37,493 nt of DNA from Sphingobacterium sp. (GCA_031277715.1 JAITLW010000049.1:1-37493), one strand, 5' to 3'. Shown: positions 23,506-33,376, numbered from the stretch's first letter. Program-made: numbers and translations. Notes: a model not told the origin generated them from the sequence alone.

Positions 23506-24546
23506 ATGAAAAAGATAGTTTTATCTATAGCCTGTATAGGGATGGTTTTTGCAGCGGTAGCACAGGATGCTAACTTGTCGAATAGCACGAAACCTGTTCG
23601 TACGCAAGCAGATGAGCCCCCGATAGATGGGTATTATAAAAATACAGATATTGAAAACCGTAAGGTGATTCCTTATTCGCCTATAAGGCAGACGGATGTT
23701 TTTTACAGAAAACGCGTGTGGAGGGAGCTCGATCTGCGGGAGAAAATGAATCAGATTTTTGCTTCGCCCAATGCTCGATTGATGGATATTATTGTTAAAG
23801 CAATCCAGGCTGGAGAGCTGACCGCATATGATCCGACACCAACGGCGGATAATCCTACAGGAGACAACTTTGAGAAGATGCAGATATTGCCTGTTGATCA
23901 GGTGATGGCACGGCTTGGAGGAGACAGCGTGTTAGTAGAACAATTCAACGAAAATAACGAGGTTATTAGTTCTAAATACGAAAGCCGTTCCTTTAGTGGC
24001 GAAAATGTAATCAAGTTCAGAATTAAAGAAGACTGGATTTTTGATAAGCAACGTTCCGTTTTTGAACCGCGTATCGTAGGTATAGCGCCTCTGATTACAC
24101 CGCAGATTCCAGGAATGGAAAACGCGGTACAGCAAAGTGCCGCCACAAATGACGGAGATAGCTATGATCCCTTTGACCCTTTCGCGGTCAAACCGGAAGG
24201 TGCAACTAATGAAAATTCAACAACACCGGAAAGAGCTCCAGCTATTCCAACTGCAGATGCTTTTGGACCGACGGTAGATGCTACTCCAGCATTTTGGATT
24301 TATTTTCCAGAAGCGAGACATGTATTTGTCAATAAAGAGGCTGTGAACAGACATAATGCCGCTACTGGTCTGAGTTATGATGATATATTTATCAAACGTC
24401 TGTTTGCGAGTTATATCATCAAACAGGATAATCCAGAGGATCTTCGTATAAAAGATTATATACAGGATGATATTGAAAGACTCATGGAGTCTGAGCGTAT
24501 CAAGAAGGTCATTATGGATTGGGAACAAGATTTGTGGTCTTATTAA
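23506..24546 (+). CDS. gldN: T9SS ring protein GldN/PorN
   Basis: A 346-residue periplasmic protein that binds GldK to build the type IX secretion ring. An alternative start at 23437 lies inside gldM. The ATG at 23506 gives a proper signal peptide (Met-Lys-Lys, hydrophobic core, cleavage after FAAVAQ) and is clearly the real one. The GldN core spans the segment with YRKRVWRELDLREKMN and the C-terminal FWIYFPEARHVFVNKEAVNR and YDDIFIKRLFASYI. A proline- and asparagine-rich stretch (about residues 210-250) interrupts the two halves. A hairpin with a T-run follows the stop, closing the gldKLMN cluster. Confidence 0.95.
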   Translation: MKKIVLSIACIGMVFAAVAQDANLSNSTKPVRTQADEPPIDGYYKNTDIENRKVIPYSPIRQTDVFYRKRVWRELDLREKMNQIFASPNARLMDIIVKAIQAGELTAYDPTPTADNPTGDNFEKMQILPVDQVMARLGGDSVLVEQFNENNEVISSKYESRSFSGENVIKFRIKEDWIFDKQRSVFEPRIVGIAPLITPQIPGMENAVQQSAATNDGDSYDPFDPFAVKPEGATNENSTTPERAPAIPTADAFGPTVDATPAFWIYFPEARHVFVNKEAVNRHNAATGLSYDDIFIKRLFASYIIKQDNPEDLRIKDYIQDDIERLMESERIKKVIMDWEQDLWSY

Positions 24547-24554
24547 TTTAAAAT

Positions 24555-24578
24555 AAGTGATGAAAATCGCTTGTTTTT
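24555..24578 (+). terminator. Terminator after gldN
   Basis: AAGTGAT and ATCGCTT pair over 7 bp (one G-U) around a GAAA tetraloop, followed by GTTTTT. A second small hairpin (ATTTAGAA / TTCTAAAT, 24601-24619) lies just beyond. Confidence 0.65.
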
Positions 24579-24703
24579 CAGAATAATTTCCCAAATTAGC
24601 ATTTAGAATCTTTCTAAATAGATAGCGATAGATTTTCCATTATTATAATCAATTTAAGTATGGTTTGTATTATTGCATATTAGGGGAATAAAATAAAAAG
24701 CTT

Positions 24704-25573
24704 GTGAAACTACAACCTGTCAATAAAATATCAGGAATCGCTCCAAAAGATTTTGTGAAGGATTACCTAACGAAGGGACAACCTGTAATCATTAAGGACT
24801 TTATAAGCCCAGACAGTGCCTGTTGGACGAAGTGGAGTTACGACTACTTCAAAGAGATAGCAGGAAAAGAGGTAATAAATGTTTACGGAAAAGAGGAAGA
24901 GAGTCAGAATTATGCTGCTAGTCCTCCCGTTGGCAAGATGACATTTGGAGAGTATCTGGATAAAATCACAGCAGAACCTACCGAGTTGCGCCTGTTTCTG
25001 TTCAATTTACTGAAAATTAGACCGGAACTTAAGAAAGATGTGATCTATAACGATGTGACAGGAGGAAAGGTAATACAAGGTCTTCCCTATATGTTTTTTG
25101 GGGGAGAGGGATCTTCGACACGTAATCACTTTGATATCGATATGTCGCATGTGTTCATTTCGCAGTTTCAAGGGTATAAACGTATCTGGTTGTTCCCAAA
25201 TGATCAATCCGATTTAATGTATAAGCTTCCGTATAATTTTCATAGTATTGCCAATCTGAAGACAAGCAGTACGGACGATTATCCTGCGTTGAAGCTATTG
25301 GAGGGTTATGAAGCAGTAATCGGCCCTGGTGAGACATGTTACATGCCAGCAGGGTGGTGGCATTATATTCAATATGAAACCGAAGGATATTCTATATCTG
25401 TACGGGCGCTGGCAAATTCGCTGGGCGAAAAATTAAAGGGTGCACGTAATCTTTTTATAACGCGGTTCTTTGATGACACGATGCGGAAGATGCTTAAAGA
25501 TAAATGGCTGGATTATAAAGTGGAGGTTGCGACACGACGTGCCGATAAAGCAATAAAACGCCATAATAAATAA
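24704..25573 (+). CDS. Cupin-like JmjC-domain protein (Cupin_8)
   Basis: A 289-residue protein of the cupin_8/JmjC type, Fe(II)- and 2-oxoglutarate-dependent hydroxylases that modify protein side chains or small molecules. The iron ligands appear as HFD (His142, Asp144) in STRNHFDIDMSH and a second His (about 220) in MPAGWWHYIQYE; the strand SQFQGYKRIWLFP lies between them. The start is GTG at 24704, matching the start of the conserved N-terminus. No substrate is indicated. It follows the gldKLMN cluster by 157 nt, beyond a terminator, so it is probably its own unit, ended by a strong terminator at 25576. Confidence 0.88.
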   Translation: MKLQPVNKISGIAPKDFVKDYLTKGQPVIIKDFISPDSACWTKWSYDYFKEIAGKEVINVYGKEEESQNYAASPPVGKMTFGEYLDKITAEPTELRLFLFNLLKIRPELKKDVIYNDVTGGKVIQGLPYMFFGGEGSSTRNHFDIDMSHVFISQFQGYKRIWLFPNDQSDLMYKLPYNFHSIANLKTSSTDDYPALKLLEGYEAVIGPGETCYMPAGWWHYIQYETEGYSISVRALANSLGEKLKGARNLFITRFFDDTMRKMLKDKWLDYKVEVATRRADKAIKRHNK

Positions 25574-25575
25574 CG

Positions 25576-25604
25576 AAAGCGAGCTAATTTAGCTCGCTTT
25601 TTTT
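25576..25604 (+). terminator. Rho-independent terminator after the JmjC gene
   Basis: AGCGAGCTA and TAGCTCGCT form a 9-bp perfect stem (loop ATT, outer A-T pairs extending it), followed by a run of seven T. It is the best intrinsic terminator in the window. The A-run on the 5' side also gives a U-tail to minus-strand transcripts of the AddB-like gene. Confidence 0.92.
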
Positions 25605-25644
25605 ATGACATCCTCCTCTGTAGGGACTATCTCCAATGGGATAT

Positions 25645-28521
25645 CTATGGCTCAATAGATTCGCTGACATTACGATAGAAAAGTGTATAGGGATCGGACG
25701 GAAAAATGTGGGCATCTGGATTATGCTGGAATGGTACTTCTGGATTGAAAATCTCCTCCAATGTGCTGGTAAGGAAGTTTACAAATTCTTCTTTCTGTTG
25801 GGCTAAGAACTCACCCTCCATTAGCGCACCGTAGCTGCCGTAAAATAAAGTGCCCTCTTCGCGCATTTTTCGAGCTACATAGAGGTGCGGTTCCAGATTG
25901 CGAAGCCCCGTAACCTGTTCGAATACGTACGTATAAAAGAGAGTTTGTACCAGAGCCTTGTTTTCCGTGTTGGGAGCGAATACTTTCTCCATAGTGGAGA
26001 ACTTAACCATATCAGCTCCTGTTTTATAGTCTACGATCCGGGTTTTTACCTCCCCCAAGTCAGTCACAACCTGATCTACCCGGTCTATAATGCCATAGAG
26101 TGTAACTGTCTCCGTTTTACCGTTAATCTGGATTGGAAAGTCCATGGTATAATCTTCATCATTTTCTAACTCGACTATACGGAAAGATTGGTAGTTGTCT
26201 ACATCGTATTGTATATACATCTTCACGTATTCGGTGGCAATTTTGTGCATGATACGTTGCAGACTATTAAAGTCAGCTAGCGATTGTACGTCTATATGAT
26301 ATTGCGTCGCAATCTCTTGTTGTACCAACGCATCTACGGTTTCGATTTTGTCCTTGAGTGCGGAGGTCGATGTGAACGATTCTATACCTTTATAGGGTTG
26401 AAGTATTTTTTCCATGACTTCATGGATTACTGTTCCCAGCCGATTCATCTCGAACTCCTGCGATATCGATGGCGGTTCTTTTATTTCGGCAATATGTTTC
26501 AGGAAAAACTGTAACGGTGAGGCCAGGTAGGTTGTCAGTGCAGTTGCTGATATTCTACGGCCTCCCTGTATGAATGTTCGGTACATTTTCTCCCATATGG
26601 CATCGGTTTTTGGGATAACCAGCTCTGCTGCTGCCGGAGGAAACTGGATCGGTTGCTGTTGTTGCTGTTTTTGAAACTGGATCTGACTTTCAAATTCCAG
26701 TTGCCGTATAAAACGGCTTTCCTCTCCCGTACTGTTTTCGTCTACAATGCCGTTGTAGAAAATGTGGATTTGGCTACTGTATTGAAAATGCCTATAGAAA
26801 AGATAGGCCGTAAGTGCATCTTGGTTTTCTAAAATAGGAAGCCCGTAGGCACGACGGAGATTGTTGGGCAAGAAGGTGATACCTGCAGAGGTTTTAGGTA
26901 ATATGCCTTCATTGGCACCTAGGATATACACGTGATCGAAGTTGAGACAGCGGCTTTCTAACAGTCCCATAATCTGTACGCCATCTAGCGGATCCCCTTC
27001 GATCGCCGAATTGATAGAGACAATAGTTTTGCGTATCAGCCCGATTTGAAACAGGACACTCAATTGAGGTATTTTTGAAAAACCGAGCTGGAGCTGGTTA
27101 AGAACTTTTTTGGTCTCAATAAGAAGATTGGCATCAATCTGCTTAATTTGTGTGTCCTGTGCCAGAGCAATCAACAGATTGTCCAAAATATGAATCAGGG
27201 TGGGAACTACTTCTTTGTGGTCTGTCAGTGGTTTAAAAAAATGTGGTAAGGCACTACTCTTTACCTGTATATCTTGTACATCGATTTCGAAAAGTTGCTT
27301 TTCATTTATAAAATCTTGGTTTATTTTTTTTTCCGCTACGGCTACTCTTGTCATAGGGTTATTCAAAAAAGTCTCCAGATATTGGTAGGGTAGTTTTGTT
27401 TTCTTTAAGTGTGAGATTGTTTCGTGCACATCCATCCAGAGGTTTAACACTCCAAATATAGGCGACTGTGTCAACGGAAAACCGGTCGTAATATTTACTT
27501 TTAGTTCGGGAAGGCTTTGCAATAAGGGCACGAGAAGTGTTTCATCAGCTAGCAGAATGGCCGCGCTTTTTCCTTCCTTTTCATGGTCCGTCAGCACTTT
27601 ATGGAGTAGTTTTGTCTGGCTTACTTTTCCTGTGGATGCATAGAGGTGCACGGTATCCTTACGCTTGCCAATGATATCAGGGCTATCTCCCAATGCGTTT
27701 ATCAACCCCGTCTGAGAAATATTGCGACGGATGAATAACCCCGCTTCTTGTTGTATATCATCTAGGTAGTAGGTGTCGGTATCGAAGTAAAATAAGGCGC
27801 GGTCTTCCTCTTGCCAGCGTTGGAATAATTGAGCTTCTGCTTTGTTTAACGCATTGAACCCTACAAATAATATCTTTTTATAGGGCAGGAGGAAGTCCGG
27901 ATTGTCTATTTTTGCGTCTACCAGATTACGGTATATCGTTGGGAAGTTGGTCTGTCGAAGGGTCTCCAATTTGGCTTTGAAATTCTTGTAAAGTGTTGGA
28001 AGACGTTTCCATAGTTTGAGGAACCGTTGCTGTACACCGGTATGTCCAGCCATATGGAATGATTGCCAAAATTGACGTATGAACTCTTGTTGCTCGGCCG
28101 TCAGGTGCTGAAATTCGATGTCTATCTGGCTGGTATCGTACAGCTCCATATAAATATGGTCAATAGGGACAAGGTCATAATCCAGCTGACCGAAATCACT
28201 TAGGATGATTTCGGCAATGGGATAAAACTCTTCCAGCGATTCGGGAGAAAGTCCTTCTTTTGCGAGCAATTCATTATGTAGGTCGAAGAGATAAAAAAAC
28301 TGCGTAAGTTGGCTTACCTGCTCGCCGTTGGACGATAGTCCGAAGAACTCTTGTATGGTGAAAAATTGAGGTGACCATATTGCCTGGGCATAGGTGTCTG
28401 CCAGATGCTTTTTAAGATAGGTAATAGGGCGCTTATTGTTAAAAACGATAGCTATATCGGAGAGGTCATTGCCAAACCGATGCTGTATATCTTCTGCGAC
28501 TTGCTTTAAAAAAGGAACCAT
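25645..28521 (-). CDS. AddB/RecB-type PD-(D/E)XK exonuclease subunit
   Basis: A 958-residue protein with the layout of an AddB-like partner in double-strand break repair. An inactivated helicase-like region (roughly residues 1-620) contains motif-like fragments such as DGVQIMGLLESRCLNFDHVYI. A RecB-family nuclease domain lies at the C-terminus. Nuclease residues are visible: GTVIHEVMEKIL with His about 700, IIDRVDQVV (the catalytic Asp region), and VDYKTGA with Asp831 and Lys833. It lies 70 nt after the AddA-like gene on the same strand, the usual pairing of an AddAB-type helicase-nuclease. No Fe-S cysteine cluster is obvious. Substrate recognition (Chi-like) cannot be judged from sequence. 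Confidence 0.88.
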   Translation of the reverse strand: MVPFLKQVAEDIQHRFGNDLSDIAIVFNNKRPITYLKKHLADTYAQAIWSPQFFTIQEFFGLSSNGEQVSQLTQFFYLFDLHNELLAKEGLSPESLEEFYPIAEIILSDFGQLDYDLVPIDHIYMELYDTSQIDIEFQHLTAEQQEFIRQFWQSFHMAGHTGVQQRFLKLWKRLPTLYKNFKAKLETLRQTNFPTIYRNLVDAKIDNPDFLLPYKKILFVGFNALNKAEAQLFQRWQEEDRALFYFDTDTYYLDDIQQEAGLFIRRNISQTGLINALGDSPDIIGKRKDTVHLYASTGKVSQTKLLHKVLTDHEKEGKSAAILLADETLLVPLLQSLPELKVNITTGFPLTQSPIFGVLNLWMDVHETISHLKKTKLPYQYLETFLNNPMTRVAVAEKKINQDFINEKQLFEIDVQDIQVKSSALPHFFKPLTDHKEVVPTLIHILDNLLIALAQDTQIKQIDANLLIETKKVLNQLQLGFSKIPQLSVLFQIGLIRKTIVSINSAIEGDPLDGVQIMGLLESRCLNFDHVYILGANEGILPKTSAGITFLPNNLRRAYGLPILENQDALTAYLFYRHFQYSSQIHIFYNGIVDENSTGEESRFIRQLEFESQIQFQKQQQQQPIQFPPAAAELVIPKTDAIWEKMYRTFIQGGRRISATALTTYLASPLQFFLKHIAEIKEPPSISQEFEMNRLGTVIHEVMEKILQPYKGIESFTSTSALKDKIETVDALVQQEIATQYHIDVQSLADFNSLQRIMHKIATEYVKMYIQYDVDNYQSFRIVELENDEDYTMDFPIQINGKTETVTLYGIIDRVDQVVTDLGEVKTRIVDYKTGADMVKFSTMEKVFAPNTENKALVQTLFYTYVFEQVTGLRNLEPHLYVARKMREEGTLFYGSYGALMEGEFLAQQKEEFVNFLTSTLEEIFNPEVPFQHNPDAHIFPSDPYTLFYRNVSESIEP

Positions 28522-28527
28522 GGTTGG

Positions 28528-28554
28528 AGTATTTAGATATTAGTATTTAGATAT
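28528..28554. repeat. Direct repeat AGTATTTAGATAT, 14-bp period
   Basis: AGTATTTAGATAT is repeated exactly at 28528-28540 and 28542-28554 in the 70-nt gap between the AddA- and AddB-like genes, followed by a purine-rich GAGATTTGAGACTGAG. Sphingobacteriaceae intergenic regions often carry such TTAGAT/GAGAT low-complexity runs (recalled, not checked). Confidence 0.6.
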
Positions 28555-28591
28555 GAGATTTGAGACTGAGTGAAATCCACTCTATCCCCAC

Positions 28592-31500
28592 TTATCTCAC
28601 CTCTACGAGTTCATTTGCTTTCGCATAATATAGATATCCTTTTACATGCTCATAGCCTAGGTTTTGCAGGGCTTTCATGTACTGATCTACTTGCGTCTTG
28701 TGCTCGATATAATTGTCACTGGTAAATTTAAAGTCCAATACGATTGTTTCTTGTTCATTGGTGAATACCTTGTCCGGCCGTAGCGTCCTGCCATCGGAAG
28801 TGATTATTGCAGACTCGTTCCAGACTTTATGGTTGCCGATCAACCAAGGGTGTATCTGTGGATGATGCCAGATTTGATGGATTTCCTTTTCTAGAATTTC
28901 TTTGTTCTCAATGGCAAGTATACCTTCGTCTATATAACGGGCTATAATTCGGGCTATATCATCTTCTTTGGCAGCTTCTGCCATAATTTCGTGTGCCAAA
29001 ATTCCATATTGGGACGCCTTCTCCATCATCAAAATGGTGTTTATTCCCCGATGGCTTGCCTTATTGAGTGCACTCTCCATAGCTTTAGAAGTAGGATAGT
29101 ATGCTAGAGCAATGCTTGTTTCGTCATCGCTGGCTGATAGGGAGTCCGTAGAACGTGAAATAGTCTGATCTACAGATACATGGTTGTCTTCCAGTAAGAA
29201 AGGGGAGTTGTCGTGGGCAAGCACCTGATAAAGTGCATCCGAAATCAGTTCGTTTTTGATGTCTAAGCCTGTGATTTCACCTGTTTTCTTGTCTACAACG
29301 TCTTTAAATGCCGGAGCACTGATATAAAGATGTTCTATGGCGCGAGTGGTTGCGACATACAGGGTGTTGAGCGAATCCATATAGTTGAATAGCATCTCTT
29401 CATAGTACTGTTGATAAAAAATAGAACGCGCCACATTGCTGTTGTATTTGATTGGGATTTTTCCCAGTTGTGCAAATGGTGAATTGTCTGTATTGATCCA
29501 AAAATCCCCGTTCAGCATACCATCTATACCCCAGGAGCAAAAAGGAATCATCACGACGTCATAAGCGAGTCCTTTAGATTTGTGAATCGTGGTGACCTCA
29601 ATGGCATTGACCTTTCCATTGGAGGGAAGGACTGCCTTACTGCCATCTTGTTCCCAAAACTCAAGAAATTGTGTGATTCCACGTTCTCCGTTTGCGGTGA
29701 AATTTCCAACGATATCCTTGAACGTTAGGATATAGGGTAGGTGTATGTTTTCAAGGGAGGTGAAACCATAAATCTCGATAAGCTTTTCTATGAGGTGGAT
29801 CAATGGGAGTTTTTGCCAAAGCTCCCAATTCGAAATCAACTCGTCGGGCAGTACCCCTTTGTAAGCCTGTATTTCATTGGCTTTAAACTGTAGCCATAGC
29901 GCAGGGGCGAAGGTCTCTTGCCGCTGGATGAGCTGATAGAGGTATGTGATACGCGCATGGTGTATGATATGTTGGTCTGAAGTATAGACGATCGCCTTTA
30001 GCGTCTCGATAAGTAGACTGATTGCATCATTAGAAGACAAAGACAAAGCGTCGCCAGAAATAACATCAAAAGCGAGGTTGTTCGCATTTTTATAGGCCAT
30101 TAGTTTCTGGATAATGAGCATTGCCTGTGCGTTGCTACGAACCAATATCCCGATTTGCTTGGCATCATATCTTCCAGTAGAAATCCAATGTCCTATTTTC
30201 TGACAGAGATTGTCGGCCGCGGTATCCACAACTTGATTTGCTCTAAATCGACCGTCGCTGACCGCGAAATAGTCAATTTCTATGGAACCTTGCTGGTCTG
30301 GGTTATTTTCCTTTTGTGGGGGGATCGATTGACTACTGTTTTCATAAGCCCGTATCAACATGTTGTCGTTCGCCTCGGATTTCCACCAGCGTAGTCCTTC
30401 TTCGGAAAGTTCTTCAGCAACCTTGTCATTCAGTACATGCTGGAGATGGACTGGAATCTTTTGGAAAAGGTAATTGTTGAAACGAATGATATTTGGCAGG
30501 CTTCTGAAGTTTGTTTCCAATATTCCGTTCTCTATAAAGTCATTTCTTTGGCTTTTTGAGAGATGAAAGGTATCGGATACCTGATTTTCTACTTGTTGCA
30601 GTAAGATGCGCCAGTCTCCGTTACGCCAGCGGTAGATGCTTTGTTTGACATCACCGACAATAAGATGTTCGTTCCGTTTTCCTGTAGTATTACCCAATGC
30701 ATTTAATAGAAGTGGGCTATAGTTTTTCCATTGGATTCTAGACGTATCTTGAAACTCATCAAATAGGAAGTAGTTATAACGATTACCTATTTTTTCCCAA
30801 ATGAAGGTAGGATCATTGTTATTGTCCAGACCTAATTTGTTCAGTAGCATCTGTGAGTCTGAAATGAGCTGTGCCGAATTTTCTTTACGCCAGGTTCCCA
30901 AGAGGTCACTCATTTCTTTGAGTAGACGAAGGTAGTAGAGATTCCCTTGTACAGCTTGGTAGGCTATATATATCGGTGTCAGTCTCTGTAGTTCGACAAA
31001 TTGTTGTAGAATGGGCTGAAAGCCTTGTATGTAATCGTACCGTATGTTTTTGTCTACGTCAGTGAATGCCTCCTCGTTGTCCAGGAGTACGATGAATTTT
31101 TCCATCGTTTTCTCGAGTTCGGAGAGCGTTAGCTTGTGGACCCTAGGGGAGACCTTATTTGCCGCAACTAGTTTGTTTCGTGATTTTCCTTTAAGTTCAT
31201 CTGCCTGAACACCCAATGTACGAAAGGTCTCCTGAAAGGAGATTATCGTAAGGCTTAACGTTTCAAGGTAAGCCTGTGTTTTTTCTATCACCTCTGTGTT
31301 TAACAGATTGAAAACTTCGTCGGTATTGGCGGTCGTCAGGGCGCCATCAAATTCTTGGAAGTTTTCGGAAAAGATAAGACTTGCTAGCTGGGCAAGCTGA
31401 TTTCTGTAGTTCCAGTTTTCATTGTTGTTTATTTTCTTCTCGGCATAGCCAATGATCCAGTTCAGTAGGTCGGGGCGCTCATCAAGAAGTTGATTGAGCA

Positions 31501-31954
31501 TGACAGTAAGATCTGTTTTGACCTTATTGGTGTTCATCTCGATTCGGTATGCAGCATCGAGATTTAATTCATAAGTGAATGAACGTATTACCTTCTGTGA
31601 AAAGCCATCGATTGTACTTATGGTGAAATGACTGTAATCATGTAAGATTTTGCGGTAAGCGAGATGTGCTTTTTGTTGGATGGATATCTTGTCCCAACTG
31701 GGATTCTGTTCAATCAGCAGCGTCCTGAAGCTTTCTATCTTGGGACTTTCGTCACCTACAGCAAGCCCCTGGAGAACCGAAAGAATACGTTCTTTCATTT
31801 CAGCGGTAGCTTTATTAGTAAAGGTAACGGCCAGAATCTCCCGATAGTTGTTCTCGTTATCCAGTAATAAAGAGAGGTAATGAAGAGTAAGGCTAAAGGT
31901 TTTACCCGAACCTGCGGAAGCCTTTAGGATCTTGAGAGGAGCTGCGTTGTTCAT
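28592..31954 (-). CDS. AddA/RecB-type UvrD-family helicase-nuclease
   Basis: A 1120-residue superfamily 1A helicase with a C-terminal nuclease, the motor subunit for recombinational repair of double-strand breaks. Helicase motifs are complete: Walker A ASAGSGKTFS with AGSGKT at residues 14-19; motif Ia AVTFTNKATAEMKERI; motif II DEFQDTS at 399-405; motif III LIVGDVKQSIYRWR; motif V AIEVTTIHKSKGLAYDVV; and motif VI VATTRAIEHLYIS. The nuclease domain has GILAHEIMAEA and VLDFKFTSDNYIEH (Asp1074, Lys1076). It is transcribed away from rpsP and followed by the AddB-like gene at 70 nt. Confidence 0.93.
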   Translation of the reverse strand: MNNAAPLKILKASAGSGKTFSLTLHYLSLLLDNENNYREILAVTFTNKATAEMKERILSVLQGLAVGDESPKIESFRTLLIEQNPSWDKISIQQKAHLAYRKILHDYSHFTISTIDGFSQKVIRSFTYELNLDAAYRIEMNTNKVKTDLTVMLNQLLDERPDLLNWIIGYAEKKINNNENWNYRNQLAQLASLIFSENFQEFDGALTTANTDEVFNLLNTEVIEKTQAYLETLSLTIISFQETFRTLGVQADELKGKSRNKLVAANKVSPRVHKLTLSELEKTMEKFIVLLDNEEAFTDVDKNIRYDYIQGFQPILQQFVELQRLTPIYIAYQAVQGNLYYLRLLKEMSDLLGTWRKENSAQLISDSQMLLNKLGLDNNNDPTFIWEKIGNRYNYFLFDEFQDTSRIQWKNYSPLLLNALGNTTGKRNEHLIVGDVKQSIYRWRNGDWRILLQQVENQVSDTFHLSKSQRNDFIENGILETNFRSLPNIIRFNNYLFQKIPVHLQHVLNDKVAEELSEEGLRWWKSEANDNMLIRAYENSSQSIPPQKENNPDQQGSIEIDYFAVSDGRFRANQVVDTAADNLCQKIGHWISTGRYDAKQIGILVRSNAQAMLIIQKLMAYKNANNLAFDVISGDALSLSSNDAISLLIETLKAIVYTSDQHIIHHARITYLYQLIQRQETFAPALWLQFKANEIQAYKGVLPDELISNWELWQKLPLIHLIEKLIEIYGFTSLENIHLPYILTFKDIVGNFTANGERGITQFLEFWEQDGSKAVLPSNGKVNAIEVTTIHKSKGLAYDVVMIPFCSWGIDGMLNGDFWINTDNSPFAQLGKIPIKYNSNVARSIFYQQYYEEMLFNYMDSLNTLYVATTRAIEHLYISAPAFKDVVDKKTGEITGLDIKNELISDALYQVLAHDNSPFLLEDNHVSVDQTISRSTDSLSASDDETSIALAYYPTSKAMESALNKASHRGINTILMMEKASQYGILAHEIMAEAAKEDDIARIIARYIDEGILAIENKEILEKEIHQIWHHPQIHPWLIGNHKVWNESAIITSDGRTLRPDKVFTNEQETIVLDFKFTSDNYIEHKTQVDQYMKALQNLGYEHVKGYLYYAKANELVEVR

Positions 31955-32116
31955 CCTACAAAGTAAAAATTAAAAACGGGAAATTCAAAAGAGAACCAGA
32001 AGTGTATATTTGGTTAAATTTAATGTTTGTATATGCTATTCGATAGCAGGTGATAAGTCATTTGTTGTAAGCTATTTGCATGTCGATTAAATAGCGGTCA
32101 AGTTGTTAAAAGTCTG

Positions 32117-32148
32117 TTTGTCTTTTTCCTTTTTAATTTTTATCTTTG
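32117..32148 (+). promoter_or_regulatory. Bacteroidota-type promoter before rpsP
   Basis: TTTG at 32117-32120 and TATCTTTG at 32141-32148 are 20 nt apart, matching the Bacteroidota -33/-7 consensus (TTTG ... TAnnTTTG). Transcription would start near 32155, giving a leader of about 50 nt before the rpsP ATG. Confidence 0.8.
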
Positions 32149-32205
32149 CGTCCCCTCTTACATGCAGTACGGGGGATATGTTGAATACATAAATAATAAT
32201 CAAAC

Positions 32206-32760
32206 ATGGCAACTAAAATCAGATTGCAAAGACACGGTAAAAAAGGAAAACCTTTTTACCACGTAGTAGTAGCAGACTCACGTGCACCACGTGATGGTAA
32301 ATTCATCGAGCGTTTAGGTTCTTACAACCCAAACACTAACCCAGCGACTATCGTTTTAGATTTCGATAAAGCATTAGATTGGATGAATAAAGGTGCTCAA
32401 CCTACAGATACAGCACGTGCTATCCTTTCTTACAAAGGTGTGTTGTACAAAAAACACTTGCAAGGTGGTGTTAAAAAAGGTGCTTTTGATGATGCTAAAG
32501 CTGAAGAGCTTTTTGCGAACTGGAATGAAGGTAACGCAGCTAAAATCGAAGGTAAAAAATCTGGTCTAGCAAATGCTAAAGAAGAAGCTAAAAAAGTAGC
32601 TTTAGCAGCTGAGGCTAAGAAAAAAGAAGAAATCGCTGCTGCAGTAGCTGCTAAGAATGCTCCAGTTGAAGAAGCTCCTGCTGAAGAGGCAGAAGTAGAA
32701 GCTACTGAGGCTCCAGAAGCAACTGAAGGTGCTGAAAACACAGAAGAAACTGAAGGTTAA
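32206..32760 (+). CDS. rpsP: 30S ribosomal protein S16 with acidic C-terminal extension
   Basis: A 184-residue S16. The first ~80 residues are the standard fold ([57 protein letters not shown]). This is followed by a Lys/Ala-rich helix and a tail very rich in Ala, Glu and Pro to the end. Classical S16 is about 80-90 residues, so the tail roughly doubles it, as is usual in Bacteroidota. Codon use is strongly biased, as expected of a highly expressed gene. A good promoter precedes it, and a terminator-like hairpin lies between it and rimM. Confidence 0.97.
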   Translation: MATKIRLQRHGKKGKPFYHVVVADSRAPRDGKFIERLGSYNPNTNPATIVLDFDKALDWMNKGAQPTDTARAILSYKGVLYKKHLQGGVKKGAFDDAKAEELFANWNEGNAAKIEGKKSGLANAKEEAKKVALAAEAKKKEEIAAAVAAKNAPVEEAPAEEAEVEATEAPEATEGAENTEETEG

Positions 32761-32786
32761 TCTTTCATAAAGTATTCAAAAGAAAG

Positions 32787-32820
32787 GTCGGTTCATGATA
32801 TGGACCGACTTTTTGTTTTT
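32787..32820 (+). terminator. Hairpin between rpsP and rimM
   Basis: GTCGGTTCAT pairs with ATGGACCGAC over 10 bp (one G-U) with loop GAT, followed by TTTTTGTTTTT. It is an intrinsic terminator that may attenuate read-through into rimM. A TATTTTTG (-7-like) box at 32827-32834 follows directly. Confidence 0.75.
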
Positions 32821-32851
32821 AATTTTTATTTTTGGATTTTACTCGGAAAAT

Positions 32852-33376
32852 ATGACAATAGAAGAAAGTTTTTATATCGGATATGTAAGTAAGACCCGTG
32901 GTCTTAAAGGGGAGGTGCAGTTGTTTTTTGAGTTCGAAGATTATGATGATCTGGAATTGGAGATTATCTTTTTGGAGGTCAATAAGAAATTGGTTCCTTA
33001 TTTTGTGGACCAGATTAAGCTTCATAACAATAGTACAGCCTATGCTACATTTGAAGATGTAGATCATATTGATAAAGCACAGGCATTGGTACGTAAGAAG
33101 ATGTACCTGCCAAATGATAAGATGCCGGAAAGAGATCCTGATGATTTTCGTTACACAGACCTTGTTGGTTATCTCGTTATCGATGAGGAGCACGGAGAGC
33201 TGGGCGAGATTATCGATGTGCAGGAAATGCCACAGCAGTTTATTGCTACAGTAGATATGGATGGGAAGGAAATGATGTTTCCGCTTTCTGAAGATTTGAT
33301 TTTAGGAATCGATCAAGAAGAGGAAATTATAGAGGTAGAGTTGCCTGAAGGGTTGGTTGATCTCTATAAAGAGTAA
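32852..33376 (+). CDS. rimM: Ribosome maturation factor RimM
   Basis: A 174-residue RimM, which binds S19 and helps assemble the head of the 30S subunit. The frame is open upstream (from 32795) across the terminator, but I choose ATG 32852, where the conserved start begins (MTIEESFYIGYVSKTRGLKG). The N-terminal RimM domain ends near residue 90. The C-terminal PRC-barrel domain contains FRYTDLVGYLVIDEEHGELG and MMFPLSEDLILGID. rpsP-rimM is the usual gene order in bacteria. The separation by a terminator suggests differential expression of the two. Confidence 0.93.
   Translation: MTIEESFYIGYVSKTRGLKGEVQLFFEFEDYDDLELEIIFLEVNKKLVPYFVDQIKLHNNSTAYATFEDVDHIDKAQALVRKKMYLPNDKMPERDPDDFRYTDLVGYLVIDEEHGELGEIIDVQEMPQQFIATVDMDGKEMMFPLSEDLILGIDQEEEIIEVELPEGLVDLYKE

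Noticed and set aside
32430..32741. Minus-strand Ala/Ser-rich ORF inside rpsP
   Set aside because: Antisense of the Ala/Glu-rich S16 tail.
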